Shown here: piece by piece, positions 7,957 through 16,368 of the stretch
Layout: each line of letters starts with the position of its first letter
Numbering within the stretch: position 1 is the stretch's first letter
DNA from: an uncultured Anaerolineae bacterium
Lineage (GTDB): Bacteria > Chloroflexota > Anaerolineae > Anaerolineales > Villigracilaceae
Assembly (NCBI GenBank): GCA_903875215.1
Contig: CAIQVH010000017.1
Coordinates: 1-64,000 of the forward strand
Length of the DNA: 64,000 nucleotides
Direction: 5' to 3'
Position numbers and translations under genes: made by a program
The notes under the pieces: model-generated
Database searches by the model: none
The model's input: only the letters and a program-made list of their open reading frames with translations
Told to the model about the DNA's origin: nothing

Positions 7957-8641
7957 CGTCCTCCCCCCGCGAGCGGGCGTTCATCGTCAGGGGGTGGTAG
8001 ACGGGTTCGGGGCGCGCAGCGGGCATGCCGCGGGTGAATGTCCGTGCGGCGGCCGCGGGCTGTCCGGCGGGCTGAATCGGCGGGCTGACCGGGCGCCCGG
8101 AGCGGCTGGCAAGCTGACGGGCGGGTTGTGAATCTGGCTGGGCAAAGAGCCGCTCGCCAGACATGGAAAATGTCCCGATCAAGAGAATCCGGATGATCCA
8201 GACCATCACCGCCACGAAGATGGGCACCCCGGTAAGCAGGGTGTCGCGCCCCAGAATCTCGGCCCCAAGGGCGCTATGACTGCGAATGGCCACCGCCACG
8301 CCCCACCAGGTTAACGAAGCATTCATGGCTGCCGCGAGCGCCCACGCTCCCAGCAAGTACCAAAACTCGGCTGGCTCGTTGCGGCCCTGTTCAGGCGCGA
8401 ACAGGCGCGCCACCCCGGCAAAATCGATGGCGCAAAAAGCGACCGACAGGATGGTTGCCCAGCGCAGGCCGAGGAAAGTCAATCCGGAGCCGAGCAGGTC
8501 AGTCAGGGCAAAATCCGTGGTGGAGTAGTTGAATAATTCAAAAGCCAGCAGGGCCAGCAGAAACAAGCTGCCAAAAATAAGGCCACGCCGCACAAGAAAG
8601 CTGCGCAAGATTTGGATCAATTGGATGGGGGTGCGGTTCAT
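7934..8641 (-). CDS. Four-TM membrane protein of unknown function
   Basis: A 235-aa predicted membrane protein that I do not recognise. Hydrophobic segments lie at about residues 20-42, 55-78, 90-118 and 140-165. They are followed by a cytosolic-looking Pro/Ala/Arg-rich tail (170-235) of low complexity. The ATG at 8641 is preferred over an adjacent TTG because AAGGAG lies 6-7 nt upstream. The last five codons and the stop lie in the terminator of the convergent gene. Confidence 0.7.
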   Translation of the reverse strand: MNRTPIQLIQILRSFLVRRGLIFGSLFLLALLAFELFNYSTTDFALTDLLGSGLTFLGLRWATILSVAFCAIDFAGVARLFAPEQGRNEPAEFWYLLGAWALAAAMNASLTWWGVAVAIRSHSALGAEILGRDTLLTGVPIFVAVMVWIIRILLIGTFSMSGERLFAQPDSQPARQLASRSGRPVSPPIQPAGQPAAAARTFTRGMPAARPEPVYHPLTMNARSRGEDEKQTTWR

Positions 8642-8735
8642 CAAACTCTCCTTGGGCGCATGAGGAAGGACGATGCGCAGGACTAATATAGAACATTTAT
8701 TCTATTATGTCAAGCCTTTTAAGCGCCCATATAGG

Positions 8736-8764
8736 TTGTGACCCGGCCCATTCCGTCGTACAAT
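8736..8764 (+). promoter_or_regulatory. Sigma-70-type promoter for SMP-30 gene
   Basis: TTGTGA (8736-8741), a 17-nt spacer and TACAAT (8759-8764). The -10 overlaps an upstream in-frame ATG at 8763, which argues that the real start is the ATG at 8796. Confidence 0.65.
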
Positions 8765-8795
8765 GAGCAGGAATTTTGGGCAAACGGTGATCCTG

Positions 8796-9677
8796 ATGAA
8801 ATATTCCCCGCCACAATTGTTGATTGAAGCGCACGCCGCCCTGGGTGAAGGCCCGGCCTGGGATGCGGCGCGCGGACTGCTCTATTGGGTCGATATCCAC
8901 GCCGGGCACTTGCACCGCTATGACCCACAAACCACCACGGATGAAATTATCCCGGTGCCAGCTCCACTGGGCTGTGTCGCCCCGGCGCGCAGCGGAGCGC
9001 TGCTGCTCGGGCTGCAAAGCGGCCTGGCCCGGCTGGATCCAGCCTCCGGGCAGCTGACCTGGCTAACCAAGCCCGAAGCGCACCTGCCCGGCAACCGCTT
9101 CAACGACGGGAAATGCGGCCCTGACGGGCGCTTCCTGACCGGAACCATGGACAATGCCGAACTCGCCACCACTGGCTCGCTTTATTCCTACAGCCCAAAT
9201 GGCACGCTCAAAACCCTCCTGCGCGATGTGCGCATCTCCAACGGCCTGGCCTGGAGCCCGGACTACCAAACGCTCTACTACATCGACACACCCACCCGCC
9301 AGATCACCGCCTACGAATACGACCTTGCCAGCGGAGAAATTGCCAACCCTCGCCTGGCAGTCAGCATACCCCCGGCGCTTGGCTGGCCCGACGGCATGAC
9401 CTCTGACGCCCAAGGCCGCCTGTGGGTGGCGCTTTGGGGCGGCGCGGCCATCACCGTGTGGGACCCGGCCCACGGCAAATTGCTCGAAACGATCGGCCTC
9501 CCGGCCAAAAATGTCACCTCGTGCGCGTTTGGCGGCCCACACAACACCCAGCTCTACATCACCTCCGCCCGCCAGGGCCTCTCCACGGCCGATTTGAGCG
9601 CCTACCCAGCCACCGGCAGCCTGTTCCGCCTCGAGACAAACGTCACCGGGCTGCCCACCTTCTCCTTCGCCGACTGA
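8796..9677 (+). CDS. SMP-30/gluconolactonase family sugar lactonase
   Basis: A 293-aa six-bladed propeller of the SMP-30/regucalcin/gluconolactonase family, which hydrolyses sugar-acid lactones using a divalent metal. The metal-ligand motifs are all visible: LGEGPAWD (Glu), NRFNDGKCGPDGRF, SNGLAWSPD (Asn) and WPDGMTSD (Asp). Length is normal for the family. The start is placed at 8796 since the earlier ATG at 8763 lies inside the -10 box; a GGTGAT element precedes it. The acyltransferase gene starts 5 nt after its stop, suggesting an operon, although no common pathway is evident. Confidence 0.85.
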   Translation: MKYSPPQLLIEAHAALGEGPAWDAARGLLYWVDIHAGHLHRYDPQTTTDEIIPVPAPLGCVAPARSGALLLGLQSGLARLDPASGQLTWLTKPEAHLPGNRFNDGKCGPDGRFLTGTMDNAELATTGSLYSYSPNGTLKTLLRDVRISNGLAWSPDYQTLYYIDTPTRQITAYEYDLASGEIANPRLAVSIPPALGWPDGMTSDAQGRLWVALWGGAAITVWDPAHGKLLETIGLPAKNVTSCAFGGPHNTQLYITSARQGLSTADLSAYPATGSLFRLETNVTGLPTFSFAD

Positions 9678-9682
9678 TTTCC

Positions 9683-10723
9683 ATGACTGAAAAACGCCTG
9701 CTTTCTATCGATATCGCCAAAGGCCTCGGCATCCTGCTGGTGGCGCTGGCGCACAATGACCTGGCCGCCTACGCACCCTTTCTATATCACTGGATTTACT
9801 CCTTCCACATGCCGCTCTTTTTCTTCCTCTCCGGTTTTTTTTTCAAACCGGAACTGAATTTTCCCACCCTGCTAAAACGCCGCTTCGACAGCCTGCTCAG
9901 ACCCTATTTTTTCAGCCTGTTCCTGATCTACACCGGCTCCATTTTTTTTGGGAAAATGCCAATTTCCACCGCCCTGAGCCGAATCCTGAAAGCGCTCTAT
10001 GCCAACGGCTATACCCTCGACTGGGTGGCGATGTGGTTCCTGCCAGCCCTGTTCACCGTCAACCTGTTCGCTTTCCTTTTCTATCAGGCCTTTCGCTGGA
10101 CCGGCAAACCCTGGCCGCGCTGGATCGGTCTGCTCGTGGTGCTGGTGCTGGGCGCCTGGACAGTCAGCTGGTTCACCCCAATCGATGTGCGCCTGCTGGG
10201 GCGCAACCTGACCCTGCACGGCCTGCCCTGGAGCCTGGACCTGGCTCTGCTGGCCGGCTTTTTTTTCATCCTCGGTACAGAAATGAACCGCAACAAGCTG
10301 CCGAGCTGGTTATTCTCGTCTCGGGCTTTGCTTTCTGTCACCGGTCTCAGCCTTACCCTTAATCTTTATTTTCCTCAAACCCTGGATCTAACCCAGCGCC
10401 AATATGCAATGCCGCTGCTTTTCACCCTGGAAGCCACTTCTGGAATTCTGATGATCCTGGCCTTTTCACACTGGCTGGAGCACGGCCCAACCTGGCTGAC
10501 AGGGTTTTTGGCCTACCTGGGACGCATCTCCGTGCTGATTCTCATCTTCCACAACCCGGTGCAATCTTACCTGACCCCCAAAATTGACCTGTTGCTTGGC
10601 GGGAATATCTACAGCCCGCTGATCGCTTTTCCGTTTGCAATCGCCATCCCCAATCTGATTTATGAACTGGGCGTCAGGCACAATCCTCCCATCGCGGCCT
10701 GGTTCGGGTTAAAACCCCAATAA
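9683..10723 (+). CDS. Acyltransferase-3 family membrane protein
   Basis: A 346-aa integral membrane O-acyltransferase of the AT3 (OafA/WecH-like) family. The opening RLLSIDIAKGLGILLVALAHND contains the family's first helix and a conserved His at its end. About ten hydrophobic helices follow (for example FHMPLFFFLSGFFF, near 40-55). Such proteins O-acetylate extracellular polysaccharides, lipids or glycans; the acceptor is not deducible. It starts 5 nt after the lactonase stop and ends in a bidirectional terminator. Confidence 0.85.
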   Translation: MTEKRLLSIDIAKGLGILLVALAHNDLAAYAPFLYHWIYSFHMPLFFFLSGFFFKPELNFPTLLKRRFDSLLRPYFFSLFLIYTGSIFFGKMPISTALSRILKALYANGYTLDWVAMWFLPALFTVNLFAFLFYQAFRWTGKPWPRWIGLLVVLVLGAWTVSWFTPIDVRLLGRNLTLHGLPWSLDLALLAGFFFILGTEMNRNKLPSWLFSSRALLSVTGLSLTLNLYFPQTLDLTQRQYAMPLLFTLEATSGILMILAFSHWLEHGPTWLTGFLAYLGRISVLILIFHNPVQSYLTPKIDLLLGGNIYSPLIAFPFAIAIPNLIYELGVRHNPPIAAWFGLKPQ

Positions 10724-10763
10724 TAAAAATAATCCCCGCCGGCGGGCGGGGATTATTTTTATT
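10722..10763. terminator. Bidirectional terminator
   Basis: A perfect 19-bp stem (10722-10740 with 10745-10763) with a GC core and A/T ends around a 4-nt loop. It serves the convergent genes ending at 10723 and 10759, overlapping both stop regions. Confidence 0.9.
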
Positions 10764-11277
10764 CGATGGCTTCCTTTTGGGGCACGGGCGGTTCCATTTT
10801 GGGTTCCAGCGCCGCAAGCGCTGGCCCGCGCAAGCGATCTTCTTCAATTTTGCGGATACCGTTGCGAACCTGGTTGAGCAGCCTGCTGGCTTCCTCCTCC
10901 AACCCTTGCAGCGAAGCGACCACATACTCATCTGCATCGCGGCGGGTGGCATTGGCATCTTCGCGGGCCTGGTTGACAATCTGACCTGCGCGCGTCTGGG
11001 CGCTTTTCACAATCGCCTCCCGCTCAACGATTTGTTCGGCTTTTTCTTTAGCCAGCAGGACAATTCGGCCGGCTTCTTCCTGCGCCTGGGCCAGAATGCG
11101 ATCCTTTTGCGCCACCAATTGCTGGGCTTTTTTCACTTCTTCAGGGATGGTCACGCGCATCTGGTCAATAATATCCAGCATTTTATCTTCATCTACCATC
11201 ACGTTACGGGTAAATGGAAATGCGCGCGCTTCGTTGAATAATTCTTCGAGTCGGTCTACAAGATGCAAAATGTCCAT
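10759..11277 (-). CDS. Coiled-coil protein (DivIVA / ATP-synthase b-like)
   Basis: A 172-aa cytosolic protein that is almost entirely helical. Residues 1-50 (LVDRLEELFNEAR, MLDIIDQMRVTIPEEV) precede a long charged coiled coil (50-150) rich in A-Q-E-E-A and A-K-E-K-A repeats, then a Pro-rich tail. The pattern resembles DivIVA-like or AtpF-like scaffold proteins. It lies downstream of coaD with a 149-nt gap carrying its own promoter (TGCTAGAAT on the minus strand near 11360). GAGGT precedes the ATG. Function is unknown; a cell-envelope scaffold role is a guess. Confidence 0.7.
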   Translation of the reverse strand: MDILHLVDRLEELFNEARAFPFTRNVMVDEDKMLDIIDQMRVTIPEEVKKAQQLVAQKDRILAQAQEEAGRIVLLAKEKAEQIVEREAIVKSAQTRAGQIVNQAREDANATRRDADEYVVASLQGLEEEASRLLNQVRNGIRKIEEDRLRGPALAALEPKMEPPVPQKEAIE

Positions 11278-11426
11278 AATTACCTCTTACGTATTGCGCC
11301 ATGCGATTTCGTAATACGCAACCTATTTTAACGGCAAAAACGCGTTTCACTGAATTATTCTAGCATATTAATTAACGTCTATGCGCCTAATTTTACGTTT
11401 GCAAGGAAATTTCAATCAGGCCGGGT

Positions 11427-11945
11427 TCAATCGCGCAGAGCGTTGGCCGGTTTCTGGCTGTCATGCATGCCCAGGAACTGGCGCTTAAGCGCGGCTTCGA
11501 CGTGCGGAGGCACCATGCTCGAAACATCCCCCTCCAATGCAGCAATTTCGCGCACCGTAGTCGACGAGATAAAGGTATGCTCCTCGTTGGTGATGAACGA
11601 AACCGTCTCCATATCCGGCGCCAGGCGGTGATTGGCGAGCGCCATGCGAAATTCAAACTCAAAATCGGAGAAGACGCGCAGGCCGCGCACGATCACCTGC
11701 ACATCCAATTCGTGGCAAACATTAACCGTCAAACCGCTGTAGCCCACCACCCGGATTTTCTTGTGGCCCTTGAAAGTCCTTTTGACCAGATCCATGCGTT
11801 CTTCTGGGCTGAAGAGCAGGTTCTTGAGCGGCTTATCGTAGACTGCCACAATCATTTCATCGAACAGGCGTGCGGCGCGTTCGGCTATATCCATGTGACC
11901 ATAGTGAATGGGGTCAAAGGTGCCGGGAAATATGGCTCGAACCAT
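11427..11945 (-). CDS. coaD: Phosphopantetheine adenylyltransferase
   Basis: CoaD makes dephospho-CoA from ATP and 4'-phosphopantetheine, the penultimate step of CoA synthesis. The 172-aa protein has the nucleotidyltransferase signature GTFDPIHYGH at residues 8-17, with the second His in place. It also has VIVRGLRVFSDFEFE in the middle and ISSTTVREIA near residue 127. It lies 40 nt downstream of recG, an order seen in many bacteria, but rsmD, which is often between them, is absent here. Confidence 0.97.
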   Translation of the reverse strand: MVRAIFPGTFDPIHYGHMDIAERAARLFDEMIVAVYDKPLKNLLFSPEERMDLVKRTFKGHKKIRVVGYSGLTVNVCHELDVQVIVRGLRVFSDFEFEFRMALANHRLAPDMETVSFITNEEHTFISSTTVREIAALEGDVSSMVPPHVEAALKRQFLGMHDSQKPANALRD

Positions 11946-11985
11946 AGGAGAATCCTCTAGTTTTTGATGATTGTCGGGCGGGTGG

Positions 11986-14532
11986 TCAGCTTGCGTCGCC
12001 TTTGCCGGTGCCCCAGAAACGCTGAAATGCTTCGGCCAGCAGGGCGTGTTCAGGCTGGGTCAGTTCAGGGTCAACGGAAAACAGGTCGGTGGCGTGTTTG
12101 CGGGCTTTTTCGATCAGTTCAACATCGGTCAGGGAGGCCATCTTCAGGCTGGTGGCATATCCCGATTGCGAAGTTCCCAAGAATTCGCCGGGGCCGCGTT
12201 GCTGCAGGTCAAGTTCCGCCAGGCGGAAGCCGTCATTGGTTTCAGCCATGGCTTGCAGACGGTCGTTTTCGGTGGCGTCTGGCTGGTCGGGAATGAGCAG
12301 GCAGAAGGAATCGCCGCCGCCGCGCCCGACGCGCCCGCGCAGCTGGTGCAGCTGCGCCAGACCAAAACGGTTGGCGCCTTCGATCAGCATGACGGTGGCG
12401 TTGGGCACATCCACGCCGACTTCGATGACGGTGGTGGAAACCAGGATGTCGTAGCTGCGATCGCGGAATTCGGCCATGATGCGGTCTTTTTCATCGGGGC
12501 GCATTTTCCCGTGCAACAGGCCAAGTTTCAGGTCGGGGAAGATGTCTTTGGAGAGGCGTTCGTGGTCATCGACGGCCGCTTTGAGCGTTTCGAGTTTTTC
12601 GCTTTCTTCAATCAACGGGTAGACGATGAAGGCCTGTTTCCCACCTGTAATCTGGCTGCGGATCAGGCTGTAGGCGCGTTCGCGTTCGTGTGGAGTCAGC
12701 ACATAGGTGGCGACCGGCTGACGCCCGGCGGGCATTTCATCCATGACGGATAAATCCAAGTCGCCATAGAGGGTCAGCGCGAGCGAGCGTGGAATGGGCG
12801 TCGCGGTCATCACCAGCAGATGAGGGTGGGTGCCTTTGCTGCGCAGGGCGGCGCGTTGTTCAACGCCAAAGCGGTGCTGTTCGTCGATGACGACCAGTTG
12901 TAAGTCTTTAAACTGGACAGGCGCTTCGATCAACGCGTGGGTGCCGATCAGGACTTTTATTTCGCCGGATGCGAGTCCGTCCTGGATGGACGTTCTCTCC
13001 CCGTTGGCGGTGTCGCCGGTTAACAGGCGCACCTGCCCTTCGGCCAACAGCCCCTCTGTGACAAGGAACTTGGAAAAGTTCTTGAAGTGTTGTTCGGCCA
13101 GGATGGAAGTTGGGGCCATGATGGCGGCCTGCGCGCCGCCGCGCACAATCGCCATGACCGCCAGGGCCGAGACAACCGTCTTGCCGGAACCGACATCGCC
13201 CTGGATCAGGCGGTTCATCGGCCGCCCGGAGCCGATATCGACCAGAATGTCATCAATGCTGCGTTTCTGCGCGCCGGTCAACGGGAAGGGCAGAGCGGCC
13301 AGGCGCTCGGACAGCCAGGGTTCAGGCACATCAAAAATGCGCCCGACCACGGCCTGGTTTTGGCGTTTCTGGCGCAGCACACCCATCTGGAGATAGAAAA
13401 TTTCGTCAAAAGCCAGGCGCTGGCGCGCGGCCTTAAGGTTATCCTGCGTATCAGGAAAGTGCGCCTGCTGAATCGCTTCACCCAGCCCAAACAAACGGGC
13501 GGCTTGTTTGACGGAAGCCGGCAACGGGTCAGCCACGCGCGGCGACCAGAACTTGATGACTTGTTCCATCTGGCGGCGCAGCCAGTTTTGGGTGATGCTG
13601 GCGGTCAGCGAATAAACCGGCACAATCCGGTTGGTGTGTAGGTGTTCGGTTTCGACCGGCTCCCAATCGGGGCTGTTCATCACCAGGCGGCCCAGGTATT
13701 GCTCAATTTTCCCGGCGACGGCAATCGCCAGGCCTTCTTTGAGTCGATTCAACAGCCAGGGCTGGTTGAACCAGGTAATGCGTAGCGCGGCAGTGCCATC
13801 CGAAATCACACATTCGAGGATGGTCATTTTACCGCCGCGCACCTTGCGTTCCACCACGCTTTGGATCTGCCCGATGACCGTCACCACTTCACCGAGGAAC
13901 AGGTTGTTGATCGGCTTGAGCTGGCTGTAATCATCATAGCGGCGTGGAAAGTTATAGAGCATATCGCCCAGGGTATACAGGCCCAATTTTTCCAGCGAAA
14001 TCGCATTCTTGGGGCCAACACCCTGCAACACCGTCAGGCGGGCATTCAGGGCGACCGGTGTCTGGGAGGTCTGCGCCCCGGGAAACGAGGCCGCCCGCGG
14101 GGGAGCCTGGCGCTGGCTGACAGCGGATTCGGGCCGGGCAGGCGGCGGTTGCGAAGGGCGCTGTTCCCGCCGGGGAGCAGGCAGCTCTGCACCTGGCGGA
14201 AGCAGCTCTTCAGCAGCAGCGGAGTGCGATTCGGCGGGAACTCCTTCAGGGGCATAAACCGGTTCAGGGATTTCGCCCTCGCCAATCTGGCCCTGAATGC
14301 GCTTCCAGACGCCTTTAAGTGTATCGGCGCGCGAGGCAGGTGTCAGGCGGCCATAGTCGCGCAGACGCGCGGCAACGAGTTGGACAATATCCTCGGGAAC
14401 GCCCTCGTTGCGGGCTTCAGCTTCCCAAAAATCCAGGATTTTGGACAAACCACCAATGACGGCGGTATTGCCATACTTATTTTCGGCTTCGAGACGGAAA
14501 AATTTGCGCAGTTTTTCGAGAGAGGATTGCAT
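11986..14532 (-). CDS. recG: ATP-dependent DNA helicase RecG
   Basis: RecG remodels stalled replication forks and branched DNA. The 848-aa protein has the full set: a wedge/OB domain (QSVVERKVRGGKMTILECVISD), Walker A GDVGSGKT, DEAH-type box (VIDEQHRFGVEQR), MTATPIPRSLALT, and the C-terminal VGVDVPNATVM and QLRGRVGRGG motifs. It is longer than the roughly 690-aa E. coli form because of an extra N-terminal helical domain (1-90) and a Pro-rich linker (about 100-155), as in some deep-branching RecGs. A TAAAAT (complement of 14541-14546) lies 8 nt before the ATG without a Shine-Dalgarno. Confidence 0.97.
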   Translation of the reverse strand: MQSSLEKLRKFFRLEAENKYGNTAVIGGLSKILDFWEAEARNEGVPEDIVQLVAARLRDYGRLTPASRADTLKGVWKRIQGQIGEGEIPEPVYAPEGVPAESHSAAAEELLPPGAELPAPRREQRPSQPPPARPESAVSQRQAPPRAASFPGAQTSQTPVALNARLTVLQGVGPKNAISLEKLGLYTLGDMLYNFPRRYDDYSQLKPINNLFLGEVVTVIGQIQSVVERKVRGGKMTILECVISDGTAALRITWFNQPWLLNRLKEGLAIAVAGKIEQYLGRLVMNSPDWEPVETEHLHTNRIVPVYSLTASITQNWLRRQMEQVIKFWSPRVADPLPASVKQAARLFGLGEAIQQAHFPDTQDNLKAARQRLAFDEIFYLQMGVLRQKRQNQAVVGRIFDVPEPWLSERLAALPFPLTGAQKRSIDDILVDIGSGRPMNRLIQGDVGSGKTVVSALAVMAIVRGGAQAAIMAPTSILAEQHFKNFSKFLVTEGLLAEGQVRLLTGDTANGERTSIQDGLASGEIKVLIGTHALIEAPVQFKDLQLVVIDEQHRFGVEQRAALRSKGTHPHLLVMTATPIPRSLALTLYGDLDLSVMDEMPAGRQPVATYVLTPHERERAYSLIRSQITGGKQAFIVYPLIEESEKLETLKAAVDDHERLSKDIFPDLKLGLLHGKMRPDEKDRIMAEFRDRSYDILVSTTVIEVGVDVPNATVMLIEGANRFGLAQLHQLRGRVGRGGGDSFCLLIPDQPDATENDRLQAMAETNDGFRLAELDLQQRGPGEFLGTSQSGYATSLKMASLTDVELIEKARKHATDLFSVDPELTQPEHALLAEAFQRFWGTGKGDAS

Positions 14533-14600
14533 AATAGTTTATTTTATCAGAGGAAAATCGAAAAATGGCCTGGAATGGGGCCATGATTCGGCCGGATCTG

Positions 14601-15656
14601 CTATGGGCAGAATGGGCTGGGGCGCGGCTGAACCGGCAACCCAAAAGCCTCGCTGACGGGCACACCGTCCCAATCGGCGGGGAGGGGCAGCTGCAAAGCC
14701 CAGGCAGCCGTGGCAGCGGTATCAGTGACCTGCACCGGGGATGTTAACTGCATGGGGAGCACGCCCGGCCCGGAGACGATCCAGGGAATGGTCATATCTT
14801 GCGGGTCGCGGGAGCCGTGCATCTGATCATGCCCGCCGTGGTCAGCGGTGACGATGATCAAGGTTTGAGAACGCAAGCCGTGTTCATCGAGTGCGGCCAG
14901 CAGTTGGCCAAGAGCTTCGTCGCCGCGGCGCAAGACGCTAAGCTGCTCGGCAGAGAGCCAGCCATAGTCGTGACCCATGAAATCGGCGGTGGGAAAGTGG
15001 ACAAAGAGCAGGTTGAAATCGGCAGGGAAGTTGTTGAGGATCCAGTCGACAATGACCAGGTCGCGGTCGTTGATGAACTGGTACACATCCAGGTTGGCCG
15101 GATCGGTCAGCTGGGAGAGCTTTTTCTTGCCGACGACCATGCCGGTCTGCAGTCCGGCCTCGTGCGCCAGCTGAAAAATGCTTGTGCCGCGGGCAATGCC
15201 CTGGGAGGGGTCGTAGTCATTCCAGTCGACGCCATGTTTTTGTGGACAAACTCCCAGCAGCATGGAAGCGTGGGCTGGCAGGGTGGAACTGCTGAACGTG
15301 GTTTGGGCAGACAGGGTGTAAGCGCCATTTTGCATGAGCGCAAGTAGATTAGGCATGGGCGCAAGGGAAATTGCGTCGGGGCGCAAACCGTCAAAGCTGA
15401 CGATCAGCACCCGGCGGATGGCAGGCTGCGGCGTCAGGCTGGGGAAGGCGGTCTGGGTGGGTTCAAGCGTCCAGGTTGGGCGCGGGGTTGGGGAGTTGGT
15501 GGGCGTCAGGCTGGGACGCGGTGTGTGGGTGGACTGGGGCGAGAGGGGAGTGACCGGCGTGGCGACTGCCGCGCTGGTGGCGGGCAGGCAGGCAGTGAGA
15601 AAGAGTGTGAGGAGAAGCAGGTGGGCAATCTGCCTGAGGCGGGGGGAAATGCGCAT
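14601..15656 (-). CDS. Lipoprotein alkaline-phosphatase-superfamily phosphodiesterase
   Basis: A 351-aa predicted lipoprotein. The lipobox LTAC lies near residue 24, followed by a Thr/Pro-rich linker (about 35-75). The rest is a type I phosphodiesterase/nucleotide pyrophosphatase fold: first metal site VSFDGLRPD, nucleophile Thr in SSSTLPAHASM, and second metal site TADHGGHDQMHG with further His/Asp in FPTADFMGHD. It probably hydrolyses phosphodiesters or phosphomonoesters outside the membrane. Start 15656 has AGGAG 6 nt upstream. Divergent from ssb with 77 nt between the start codons. Confidence 0.88.
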   Translation of the reverse strand: MRISPRLRQIAHLLLLTLFLTACLPATSAAVATPVTPLSPQSTHTPRPSLTPTNSPTPRPTWTLEPTQTAFPSLTPQPAIRRVLIVSFDGLRPDAISLAPMPNLLALMQNGAYTLSAQTTFSSSTLPAHASMLLGVCPQKHGVDWNDYDPSQGIARGTSIFQLAHEAGLQTGMVVGKKKLSQLTDPANLDVYQFINDRDLVIVDWILNNFPADFNLLFVHFPTADFMGHDYGWLSAEQLSVLRRGDEALGQLLAALDEHGLRSQTLIIVTADHGGHDQMHGSRDPQDMTIPWIVSGPGVLPMQLTSPVQVTDTAATAAWALQLPLPADWDGVPVSEAFGLPVQPRPSPFCP

Positions 15657-15733
15657 CGGTACTCCTAAAAATGGGCTTGAATTCAAGAAAAGAGAGGCGT
15701 ACACTTAATATATCATTTCTTGAGGAGGAAACC

Positions 15734-16114
15734 ATGCCCGCTTTGAACCGTGTCCAATTGATTGGGTACCTGGGGAAAGACCCGGAATCACGCTTCACGC
15801 CAAACGGCAAGAAGGTGACGCATTTCAGCCTGGGGGTCACACAGCGCTGGAAGACCGGCGTAGAAATGAAAGAGCATACCGATTGGGTTTTCGTCGAGGC
15901 CTGGGGGCGGCTGGGGGAAATCTGCGACCAGTATTTGCACAAGGGCAGCCTGGTGTACCTGGAAGGGCGAATCAAAACCGATCGTTATGAGGAAAAAGGC
16001 GAAACCAGGTATTCCACCAAGGTGGTGGCGTTGCTGTTGCAGATGCTCGACCGCAAGGGGGCCGAGGAGCCGGTAATGACGGTGGAAGAAGATGCGACAG
16101 GGTATGAAGTATAA
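15734..16114 (+). CDS. ssb: Single-stranded DNA-binding protein
   Basis: A 126-aa SSB of the OB-fold family. NRVQLIGYLGKDPESRFTPNG is the conserved N-terminus; later segments are WVFVEAWGRLGEICDQYL and KGSLVYLEGRIKTDRYEEKGETRYST. It lacks the acidic DDDIPF C-terminal tail of standard SSB, ending in EEDATGYEV, so it may be a secondary SSB. The start at 15734 has GAGGA 8 nt upstream. Confidence 0.92.
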   Translation: MPALNRVQLIGYLGKDPESRFTPNGKKVTHFSLGVTQRWKTGVEMKEHTDWVFVEAWGRLGEICDQYLHKGSLVYLEGRIKTDRYEEKGETRYSTKVVALLLQMLDRKGAEEPVMTVEEDATGYEV

Positions 16115-16368
16115 GCAGTAATCCAAGCAGCCCCGTTTCGTAACTGGCAGACCGAAGTGGATTTAATGGCAGGGCCTCATCCAGGCACATGCGCTGGGCG
16201 GCCTTGGCATGGTTGAAGGAGTCTCTTTCGCCACGAACCATCCAACATCCGCCCGCCGAAGAACATTCAGCGCCAACCCTGAAATCTAGCCCCGCCCCGG
16301 ACTACCGCAGGTTTCCAAGCAGCACGGTAAAATAGACAGGCCTGTCCCAGGCCAGCAAATACTCAATT
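16115..16368. other. Intergenic region without a convincing gene
   Basis: About 250 bp between ssb and the SLC13 gene. No terminator hairpin follows ssb. A minus-strand reading frame (16550-16302) shows protein-like composition (EIEHFLDVIRGL, RPVYFTVLLGNL) but matches no family I know and overlaps the 5' end of the transporter frame; it may be a gene remnant. Confidence 0.3.
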
